DNA from: Flavivirga eckloniae | GTDB lineage: Bacteria > Bacteroidota > Bacteroidia > Flavobacteriales > Flavobacteriaceae | DNA length: 64,000 nt | Direction: 5' to 3' | NCBI RefSeq assembly: GCF_002886045.1 | Contig: NZ_CP025791.1 | Span: 496,001 to 560,000, forward strand | Part shown: piece by piece, positions 54,337 through 61,580 of the stretch | How the letters are laid out: every line of letters starts with the position of its first letter | How positions within the stretch are numbered: the stretch's first letter is position 1 | The notes under the pieces: model-generated | The model's database searches: none | Seen by the model: the letters and a program-made list of their open reading frames with translations, nothing else | Told to the model about the DNA's origin: nothing | Program-made: the position numbers and the translations under genes

Positions 54337-57057
54337 TTACTCGACAACCGCTTTTATGGTTTGACGGTGATTATCACTTAAAACATTGATAAAATAGAAT
54401 CCTTTTGAAGCAAAAATATTTGAGTCGAGGATTAACTGGTTTTCAGAAGTTTTTGTTTTGTAAACCAATCGTCCCATAACATCAAATATGGTAATATTTG
54501 TAGGGCCATTATGCTTGTAAAAGTTAATTTTAAATGCTCCATTAGAAATTGGATTAGGCAAAAGTTTAGCTTCAGGCCTGTTCGATTTAATGACACTTAA
54601 AGCTGCCGATTTAACCGCCTTGCTTGCACTAGAAGAGTTATAGGTAATTACCAATTGAGGTTCGGTTACACTATTTTCCTTTGAAGCAAATGCCGCATCA
54701 TTACCACTTGTAGCAGAAACGACCAAACTTACATTACCACCTCCACTTAAGGCATTTGCGTTTAACGCCCAGGTATAAGTCGATCCGATGCTATAAGTGC
54801 TATTAAGGTTCCCCAATAATGTACCTAAGCCAGGCTTGTTTGAATTAGAAAGCGTGGTTTCCGTCCAATTGTTGGATGTACCGAGGTTAATATTGATGTT
54901 ACCATTTCCTGAATCACTATTACAAGTCATTTTAAGATCTACATTGGTTATTGTTCCCGTAACACCACTTAGATCATACATAAGATACCCTACTCTATTT
55001 CCAGATTCTATTCTAATAATATTGTTATTAAAGTTAGTAGAACCTTGTAAGTAAGCATCGTGAATGGGTGACAGTGTAACGGTTGTTGATCCTCCACCTC
55101 CAGCGGTAACCGTAACATTGCTTGTGGCAGTAAAACCTCCATCTGCTGTTGTAACTGTAATGACCGAGGTTCCTACAGCCACTGCGCTAACAACGCCACT
55201 ACTATTTACTGTTGCTACCGATGTGTTGCTTGAACTCCAGCTAACACTTTTATTTGATGCATTAGAAGGTGAAACGGTTTCTGTTAGATTTCCTGAATTA
55301 CCAACGGTTAAGTTAAGTGAGGTTGGCGCTACGGTTATTCCGGTTACGCTAACGCCCGGATTCCCTGTATTTACGGAAAGGTTGATCTTAAACCTGTAGT
55401 TTCTTGTTAGGTTTGTTATAGTACTTTGCCCTCCTGTTGGAGCTGAACCTTCTGATACGCTGGCTGAATTACCGCTAGCTGAACCTCCACTATACCAGAT
55501 CTCGTCTGCGGGACTGTTCGAATCGAATGGTATTACCGATCCTACACTCCCCCCGGAACCATTGGCGTTAGCATCCAGAAAACCAGGTGCGATAGTTTCT
55601 CCATTAGCTAATGTAATCTGTTTGGCTGTTCCTGTATTAAATGCTACTGTATTCTCTCCTACGTTATATGCCGAGGAAGCTCGAGACGTTCCCACAGCCA
55701 ATACCGTAAAATCATTATTGGCATTAACTTTTACAACAAATGGTGTAACCGGGTCGGCTTTTCTATTGGCATAAAATACAAATTGATTGACATTAAGTGT
55801 TTGGCTGGCTCCAGATGTATTTGTGTATGTTTCCGATTCATTAATAACCAAATTGGACTTCCAACCATCTATCCCCGCATTAGTATTTGTTGGATTTCCG
55901 ATAGAAATAGTGCCAGGCGGTAAACTAGACACGGTAACAGTAGAGGTATCTGTAAATCCGCCATCATTTGTTGTTACGGTAATTGTTGCCGTACCAGTAC
56001 TTATTCCTGTTACCATACCACTAGAGTTAACCGTAGCTACTGCTGTATTATTAGAAGACCACGACACCGATTTATCTGTTGCATTGGATGGTGAAACGGT
56101 TTCATTTAACGTCCCTGTATCTCCTACATTAATTGATAATGCCGATGGTGAAACCGTAATACTTGTTACATTAACGGTACCACTAGGTGTATTGGTTACA
56201 TATCTACTCCAGAACTTAGCAGTGCTATCGGCATTCGATCCAATATTAAAAATCCACCAGTTTTCGGCACAGTCGGAATAATCAACCCCATCAAAATGAA
56301 TATAAGACCAATCATGAGGATATCCATTGGGCCATAGTGTATCAATAATATTATCTGCTTCTGTCCAAAGCTGACTTGCAACTGGATTCACCGAGCTTTT
56401 AGCTTGTGCAATCCAGGTACTTTGTTTACTTCTATACTCAGGAGTTTCCCAGGGACCACGATCTCCCCAACCCGCACCAAATGGTGCATTACCATCATCA
56501 ATAGCAAAATATTTGGCTTTATCTTTTACATAGTTCAGATCGGAAGAAGCCGTTTGGTTTTCATTCCAGTTACTATGCTGAACAACAATAACATTGTTCT
56601 TAACTGTTGAGGCAGATACGGTTTGTAGCACTTGTGCAATCCAATCTGCCGTAATATTAGATTGCCCGGCTTCCTGAACCCATACCTTTCCCCCTGCTTG
56701 TAGAATAGGTACTACCTTGTTTTTAATATTGGTAACCGATGCAGACCAATTGGCATCTGCGTCTGTCCAGTTGCTACTTCCAAATGCCATATTGAACAAG
56801 TTATCAGAGTCGATAAACTGTCCATTCTGAATTCCTACAGCTCCTGCAACGGCGTAATACTCAACACCGGCAAGGTCTGGATGCGCTAACATGCAACCCA
56901 ATGCTGCTTGCGCATGAATGTCGTCTGGGTCTGGTTTACTATCAAACTGAGCAATTAAAATGTCAGTGTTTTTGTTAAAAAAAGGTCGTTGAGCAAAAAT
57001 TTGTGTAAATGCGGTCGCTAAGACCAACATAAGAATTGGTAAAACTTTACGTTTCAT
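54337..57057 (-). CDS. Nucleoside-hydrolase-like domain fused to Big2, unknown and DNRLRE modules, T9SS cargo
   Basis: 906 residues; signal peptide 1-22. The N-terminal domain (about 25-295) has no family I can name with certainty. It begins [25 protein letters not shown], resembling the Asp-rich calcium loop of nucleoside hydrolases and DUF1593 proteins, and ends [19 protein letters not shown]. Then two Big2 domains (about 300-380 and 565-645) flanking the unknown module also found in the GH16 neighbour, a DNRLRE domain and a T9SS signal ([15 protein letters not shown]). It is 44 bp upstream of the GH16 gene on the same strand, so both are probably in one transcript and act on the same polymer. 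Confidence 0.8.
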   Translation of the reverse strand: MKRKVLPILMLVLATAFTQIFAQRPFFNKNTDILIAQFDSKPDPDDIHAQAALGCMLAHPDLAGVEYYAVAGAVGIQNGQFIDSDNLFNMAFGSSNWTDADANWSASVTNIKNKVVPILQAGGKVWVQEAGQSNITADWIAQVLQTVSASTVKNNVIVVQHSNWNENQTASSDLNYVKDKAKYFAIDDGNAPFGAGWGDRGPWETPEYRSKQSTWIAQAKSSVNPVASQLWTEADNIIDTLWPNGYPHDWSYIHFDGVDYSDCAENWWIFNIGSNADSTAKFWSRYVTNTPSGTVNVTSITVSPSALSINVGDTGTLNETVSPSNATDKSVSWSSNNTAVATVNSSGMVTGISTGTATITVTTNDGGFTDTSTVTVSSLPPGTISIGNPTNTNAGIDGWKSNLVINESETYTNTSGASQTLNVNQFVFYANRKADPVTPFVVKVNANNDFTVLAVGTSRASSAYNVGENTVAFNTGTAKQITLANGETIAPGFLDANANGSGGSVGSVIPFDSNSPADEIWYSGGSASGNSASVSEGSAPTGGQSTITNLTRNYRFKINLSVNTGNPGVSVTGITVAPTSLNLTVGNSGNLTETVSPSNASNKSVSWSSSNTSVATVNSSGVVSAVAVGTSVITVTTADGGFTATSNVTVTAGGGGSTTVTLSPIHDAYLQGSTNFNNNIIRIESGNRVGYLMYDLSGVTGTITNVDLKMTCNSDSGNGNININLGTSNNWTETTLSNSNKPGLGTLLGNLNSTYSIGSTYTWALNANALSGGGNVSLVVSATSGNDAAFASKENSVTEPQLVITYNSSSASKAVKSAALSVIKSNRPEAKLLPNPISNGAFKINFYKHNGPTNITIFDVMGRLVYKTKTSENQLILDSNIFASKGFYFINVLSDNHRQTIKAVVE

Positions 57058-57751
57058 TTGATAAAAATGTTAAATTCGTTTACGTTTTCCTCTTGTATAC
57101 TTCAATACAAGTAAGCGTCAAATCGGTTAGAATTTTTATCAATGTGTAAATGTCAATGCCAGTGTGACATCTTATTAAATTTTTTACCACCCCATATTCC
57201 ACATTAATGGGATTGGATATATTGGCTTTTTTAAAAACCAACTATGTAGCAATACCAAATAGTATTTGGTTTTAATTTTGTGTAGTAATAAAAATTGTGC
57301 TATAATTTTTATTACTATTACTTTAGGTAAGTGATTTAAATATATAAAAAAAAGAATATATCATCCTAATAATCAAATATTTATTTCAATTATTAAGTTG
57401 TAAAACGACCGTTTGTCGTATGTAGCTAAAACCATGATTAGAATGAGAATTTCCTGAAAGCAACTATGCTTACTTGCAATTGCTTATAAAGTTTTAATCT
57501 TTATTTAATTGAAAATTAAAACACACAAATTTATATTCATTTTTACCGAAAAATGAATTTGCCTCACAATTAAGAATTACATTATTGGGGAATTTTGGAA
57601 AAAATTTAAGTTTTAAAAATATAAGGCCTCAAAATAATTTTGAGGCCTTAATTAATACTTAGCATAACTTAAGTTATAACCATCCTAATTATGAAATATG
57701 CCAAGTACTTTTCTTGTTTTAGTAATTCAAATAGTCACTGTTTCGCGAATG
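57058..57751. other. Upstream region of the T9SS pair with several dyads
   Basis: 694 bp without genes. Perfect dyads: ACCAAATA-G-TATTTGGT (57254-57270), AGTAATAAAAATT / AATTTTTATTACT with a 7-nt loop (57284-57316), and TTCATTTTT-ACCG-AAAAATGAA (57537-57558). The first two lie about 200-260 bp ahead of the 57057 start and are candidate regulator sites or a leader RNA. Confidence 0.6.
57622..57651 (-). terminator. Terminator after the 57752-58495 gene
   Basis: TAAGGCCTCAAAAT pairs with ATTTTGAGGCCTTA; on the minus strand it is followed by TATTTTTAAAA. The position fits the end of the minus-strand hypothetical gene. Confidence 0.88.
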
Positions 57752-58495
57752 TTATAGCGAGTTGGTATGTTGAGAAGCTGTACTTATTAATGATGTAAGC
57801 CTACGAGTAGAAATTGCATGACCCACCTTGTTTATAATCGAACCAATAAATGCAAATACGCTCAATAACCTTTTACGTAACCCATAATCTTTTCCATAAT
57901 TAAAGTGATAAGCCCTGCGTAAATAAGAGAAGCCTTTGGGTTTAGTTTTACTAATAGGGTAAATAGCTTCTTCCGTTACAACTGTTGAACCTTTAAAAGT
58001 TTTAAGATTATGATCGGAAACTAAATCATCTGTAAATAAAACGGGTGCATGATCTAGCTGCTCTGGAAACATCTCCTCCGACTGTCTTGTTGAAAGTATC
58101 CGGTTTTTAACAGACGTTGTCGTATCAATAGACTCATTTAAACATTCATCTTGTTTTGTGAAGTTTTCCACAAAGCTTTCCGTTTCTTTTGATGACGATT
58201 TATAATCTTGCTCATACCTTACTTCCATTATATTTCTGTTAATGGTAAATATGAATATGGATTTTACTAAACGGCTATAAAAAATAGTCCAGTACATGTC
58301 CGTGCTGTTGGTTTCCGGAGTTAGTACTTTTACACCCCAGTCACTATCATTCGAACCATATTTATCAAACACCTGAACATTTTTTCCATTGTTAGATATA
58401 ATAACCTTTGCTATTTTTTTTGTGTTTTTATCATTATTAATCCAAATACCATCGATGGTATTTTTAAAGGTTAAAATATTTTGAGTGGTTTCCAT
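57752..58495 (-). CDS. Hypothetical protein with an N-terminal W-N-D...DWG beta domain
   Basis: 247 residues, no signal peptide. The first 100 residues (DGIWINNDKNTKKIAKVIISNN, GSNDSDWGVKVL) follow the W.N.D..T..I.K..I ... DWG pattern I remember from a small lipocalin-like bacterial and plant domain. The second half is basic and unassigned (KGFSYLRRAYHFNYGKDYGLRKRLL) with one amphipathic or hydrophobic stretch (SVFAFIGSIINKVG). Single gene with its own terminator. Function not known. Confidence 0.7.
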   Translation of the reverse strand: METTQNILTFKNTIDGIWINNDKNTKKIAKVIISNNGKNVQVFDKYGSNDSDWGVKVLTPETNSTDMYWTIFYSRLVKSIFIFTINRNIMEVRYEQDYKSSSKETESFVENFTKQDECLNESIDTTTSVKNRILSTRQSEEMFPEQLDHAPVLFTDDLVSDHNLKTFKGSTVVTEEAIYPISKTKPKGFSYLRRAYHFNYGKDYGLRKRLLSVFAFIGSIINKVGHAISTRRLTSLISTASQHTNSL

Positions 58496-58817
58496 CTTGA
58501 GAGACTTTTACGGTTTATTTTGATTGTCGAGTATTATAGCTCAAAACTATTTCTAAAAACGTATTAACTCAAGAGGGAAATACTTGAAAACCAGACAGGA
58601 GAATATTCTAAAAAATGTCAGGTGTATTATTTTTAAACAAGGGTGTTTTTCCCCTTTTTTTAACAAGATAACCCCTATAAACAAAAGCAAATAACATATA
58701 AAAAACTGAAAAACAAATACTTACAATAAAAACGTGTTCGACATAACATCTTAATAGCGTATAAAATTCAATTTTTAATATGTATTTTTGAAAGTAACCA
58801 TTTAATTAAAAACATAG
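58496..58817. other. Divergent promoter region
   Basis: 322 bp, AT-rich, between the hypothetical gene and the sensor operon. A short GGGTGTTTTTCCCC dyad near 58640 is the only structure seen. Confidence 0.45.
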
Positions 58818-59309
58818 ATGAAAACAAAATCGAATCAAAAACTGGCTATCATTTTATTAATTATGGCATTGTTCTTCCAATCATGTGAAGAAAAGAAAAA
58901 AGTAAAGCCTCCGAAACAAATTATCGACTATGAATATGCTAATACTTTAGAAGAAGAGTATAAAAAAACACGAAGTGTTGCTATTAGAGAATATCTACAA
59001 ATAGATGACGCTCGTGAGTTCTGGTTTGACTTAAAAGGATTAAAACAGTACATTAAATTTGTAGAACAGGAAGCCAAAGAATTAGGCTACGAAAATTTAG
59101 GTATTCGTATTTATAACGGCGCCTACCCAAAGGATGACAGATATCCTGATCCTGGTTATTCTACGGTTTTTTTAGTTCCTACAGGAAATAAAACACATTC
59201 AAAAGCAAGTTTTTTGCCAATAACTACAGCAGTTGGTGATGATAATATTACTAATATTCCAGCCTATAATTATGGGCATGCCGGAAGACCTCCAAAGGAT
59301 GTAGATTAA
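58818..59309 (+). CDS. Small lipoprotein heading the sensor operon
   Basis: 163 residues with lipobox FQSC (Cys23) and a lysine-rich linker (EEKKKVKPPKQ). The remainder is one domain (EFWFDLKGLKQYIKFVEQEAKELGYENLGIRIYNGAYP, TVFLVPTGNKTH) without a recognised family; the GIRIYNGAYP part recurs in many Flavobacteriia lipoproteins. It is 17 bp ahead of the 7-TM gene, so it is probably part of the signalling operon and might present or sense a ligand. Confidence 0.75.
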   Translation: MKTKSNQKLAIILLIMALFFQSCEEKKKVKPPKQIIDYEYANTLEEEYKKTRSVAIREYLQIDDAREFWFDLKGLKQYIKFVEQEAKELGYENLGIRIYNGAYPKDDRYPDPGYSTVFLVPTGNKTHSKASFLPITTAVGDDNITNIPAYNYGHAGRPPKDVD

Positions 59310-59326
59310 AAATTTTAATGCTTTAA

Positions 59327-59962
59327 ATGAATAACTTATACCTATATACCATTGACCTACTTGAATTCATAACGGCAATTGTTGCACTAATCCATTATAA
59401 AAAATATGCTCACTCAACAGAACGTTATTTTTTACATTTCTTATGGTTCACTTTTTTAGTAGATTCCATATTAGGTGCACTGCTTAGTTATTTTAAAATC
59501 GACAATACATGGGTTTATTACAGTTATACAGGTATAAGTTTTTTGTTTTTTTACAGGTGGTACTATTCTATTTTAATACATAATATGTATAAAAAGATAA
59601 CAATAGCACTAAGTGCTGTATTCGTGATTCTGTATATTTTAAATGGACTATATACCGAATATCAAGAATACAGTTTCGTAATAGGAGCCTCTTTTTTGCT
59701 AATTTTAGCCGTATTTCACCTACATCAATTATTTAATTCGAGCTATACTTTAAAAATAAAATACAAACTAAGTTTCTGGATAACAACAGCTCTTGTACTT
59801 TTTAATATAAGTATGATACCATTTATGTTATTGTCTAAATATTTTAATGTTCTAATTAATAATTCAGCATTTACCATTATCTTGGTTTTCCTAAATATGG
59901 TTTTGTATGGCTGTTATATAATAGGTTTCACATGGACGAAAAAGAAATACAATCATTTTTAA
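59327..59962 (+). CDS. Seven-helix membrane protein of the sensor operon
   Basis: 211 residues, almost entirely hydrophobic. Seven likely transmembrane segments, starting with YTIDLLEFITAIVALIHY, FLHFLWFTFLVDSILGAL, YYSYTGISFLFFYRWYYSIL, and finishing with FTIILVFLNMVLYGCYIIGF. There are no catalytic motifs. Its end overlaps the histidine kinase start by 31 bp, which couples the two. I infer it is the membrane sensing part for the kinase, which itself has only one helix. Confidence 0.8.
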   Translation: MNNLYLYTIDLLEFITAIVALIHYKKYAHSTERYFLHFLWFTFLVDSILGALLSYFKIDNTWVYYSYTGISFLFFYRWYYSILIHNMYKKITIALSAVFVILYILNGLYTEYQEYSFVIGASFLLILAVFHLHQLFNSSYTLKIKYKLSFWITTALVLFNISMIPFMLLSKYFNVLINNSAFTIILVFLNMVLYGCYIIGFTWTKKKYNHF

Positions 59963-60681
59963 TTATATCTTCTGTAGTATTACTTATTTTAATGATTACA
60001 ATGATTTCTCTTTTTCTCCTTTTTCAAAAAAGAAAAAATGCCCTGCTCTTAAAAAATGAATTTGCCGAAAAGCAGTTTGAACAAGAAATTTCCAAAGCCA
60101 AAATAGAAATTAGAGAAGAAACCTTTAGAAATATTAGTTGGGAATTGCATGATAATATCGGGCAATTATTAACCTTAGCAAAAATACAGTTACAAAACAA
60201 CTCCCCCATTGAGGATGTAAAAGCAACGCTTAATACGAGCCTTAAGGAGCTAAGAATTTTATCTAAATTGATTAATCCAGACGCTTTAAAAAACATGTCT
60301 TTGGAACAGGCCATAAACGATGAGATTGGCAGGTTTAACAGACTTAATTTTATAGAAGCCAACCTTACTGTTAAAGGAGATCGGGTAAAAATTGATAATA
60401 AGATTGAGATTGTATTCTTTAGAATTTTACAAGAGTTTTTTTCAAATACCATAAAGCACGCCAAGGCGACTCACCTCGATATTTTGCTGGATTACCAAAC
60501 AGACAACACATTAGTTATTAAGGCAAAAGACAATGGTTTGGGGTTTAATTTAAACGAACAATGCCATTCTGGTATTGGATTAACTAACATAAAAAATAGA
60601 GCTAAATTGGTAAATGCAGATGCTACTATTTTATCGGTACCTAATAAAGGAACCGAATTAACCATTACATTTAAACTTTAA
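59932..60681 (+). CDS. Sensor histidine kinase, NarL-type (HisKA_3)
   Basis: 249 residues. One N-terminal transmembrane helix (about 8-31), a short coiled coil, the dimerisation/phosphoacceptor helix with ISWELHDNIGQLL (His73) and a HATPase domain with N box ILQEFFSNTIKHAKA, G1 KDNGLGF and G2 SGIGLTNIKNRA. It has no extracellular sensor domain, so input likely comes from the overlapping 7-TM protein or the lipoprotein. The response regulator gene follows 2 bp later. Confidence 0.93.
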   Translation: MDEKEIQSFLIISSVVLLILMITMISLFLLFQKRKNALLLKNEFAEKQFEQEISKAKIEIREETFRNISWELHDNIGQLLTLAKIQLQNNSPIEDVKATLNTSLKELRILSKLINPDALKNMSLEQAINDEIGRFNRLNFIEANLTVKGDRVKIDNKIEIVFFRILQEFFSNTIKHAKATHLDILLDYQTDNTLVIKAKDNGLGFNLNEQCHSGIGLTNIKNRAKLVNADATILSVPNKGTELTITFKL

Positions 60682-60683
60682 AT

Positions 60684-61325
60684 ATGGAGACACATACCGT
60701 AGTAATTGTTGAAGATCATGTTTTGTTATCTCAAGCTATAGCAAGCTTGGTAGATTCCTTTAACAACTTTAACGTACTCTACACCTGTAAAAATGGTAAA
60801 GAGCTCCTTACCAAACTAAAAACACCAGAAAATATTCCTGATATTATACTTATGGATGTTAATATGCCTATTTTAAATGGTATAGAAACCACCGAAATTG
60901 TAAGAAATGAATATCCTAAAGTTAATGTTATTGCACTTTCTGTAGAAGAAAACGATACTACTATTATAAAAATGCTTAAAGCTGGAGCTAAAGGTTATTT
61001 ACTTAAAGACGTTGAAAAAGATGTCTTGGAATTAGCTTTAAACGAAACCATAAAACATGGGTATTACCACACTAAAGATGTCTCTAATATTTTGATTAAT
61101 TCTTTAAATGATGATAATTCCACCAAGATTCAATTAAAGGATAGGGAAATTGAATTTATAAAACATTCCTGCTCGGAAATGACTTATAAGCAAATAGCCG
61201 AAAAGATGTTTTTAAGCCCAAAAACCATTGATGGATACAGGGACAACCTTTTTCAAAAATTGAATGTTAAAAACCGAATAGGCCTTGTTTTATATGCTAT
61301 TAAAAATGGTATTTATAAGATGTAA
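60684..61325 (+). CDS. NarL/FixJ-family response regulator
   Basis: 213 residues. REC domain with acidic pocket VIVEDHVLLS, phosphoacceptor Asp58 in IILMDVNMPILNG, Ser/Thr in IALSVEEND and Lys in GYLLKDVEKD. C-terminal LuxR helix-turn-helix with LKDREIEFIKHSCSEMTYKQIAEKM and SPKTIDGYRDNLFQKLNV. Cognate partner of the kinase directly upstream. Targets are unknown; no inverted repeat typical of a binding site was identified ahead of the operon. Confidence 0.95.
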   Translation: METHTVVIVEDHVLLSQAIASLVDSFNNFNVLYTCKNGKELLTKLKTPENIPDIILMDVNMPILNGIETTEIVRNEYPKVNVIALSVEENDTTIIKMLKAGAKGYLLKDVEKDVLELALNETIKHGYYHTKDVSNILINSLNDDNSTKIQLKDREIEFIKHSCSEMTYKQIAEKMFLSPKTIDGYRDNLFQKLNVKNRIGLVLYAIKNGIYKM

Positions 61326-61462
61326 AACTCCTGCGCAGGCAGGAATCTACCAGATAGCATAGTTGCAACATTTACAAATCAATGTTTTACGGGTTTTAAC
61401 CTTAACAAAAATTATTTACAAATAAACAAACAATATTTACTTATTAATAAACAACCAAATAC

Positions 61463-61503
61463 AGACCTGTCAGATTTTAAAAATCTGACAGGTCTCTTTT
61501 CGG
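61463..61503. terminator. Bidirectional terminator between convergent genes
   Basis: Perfect dyad AGACCTGTCAGATTT / AAATCTGACAGGTCT around TTAA-rich centre, followed by CTTTTC. It sits between the response regulator (plus) and the large minus-strand gene. A smaller CCTGCGCAGGCAGG palindrome lies at 61328-61344. Confidence 0.85.
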
Positions 61504-61580
61504 CTTAGTTGGATTATATTTGTTTATACTTTAGTGTAATGAGCCATGAAGTCTTTCTGAATGACGAACTTTATCTCATA

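Noticed and set aside
55787-56281. 164-codon plus-strand frame opposite the Big2 region of the 54337-57057 gene
   Set aside because: Antisense of a Thr/Val/Ser-rich repeat domain; a very similar shadow appears opposite the GH16 gene (53046-53456), which shows it follows from the sense sequence.
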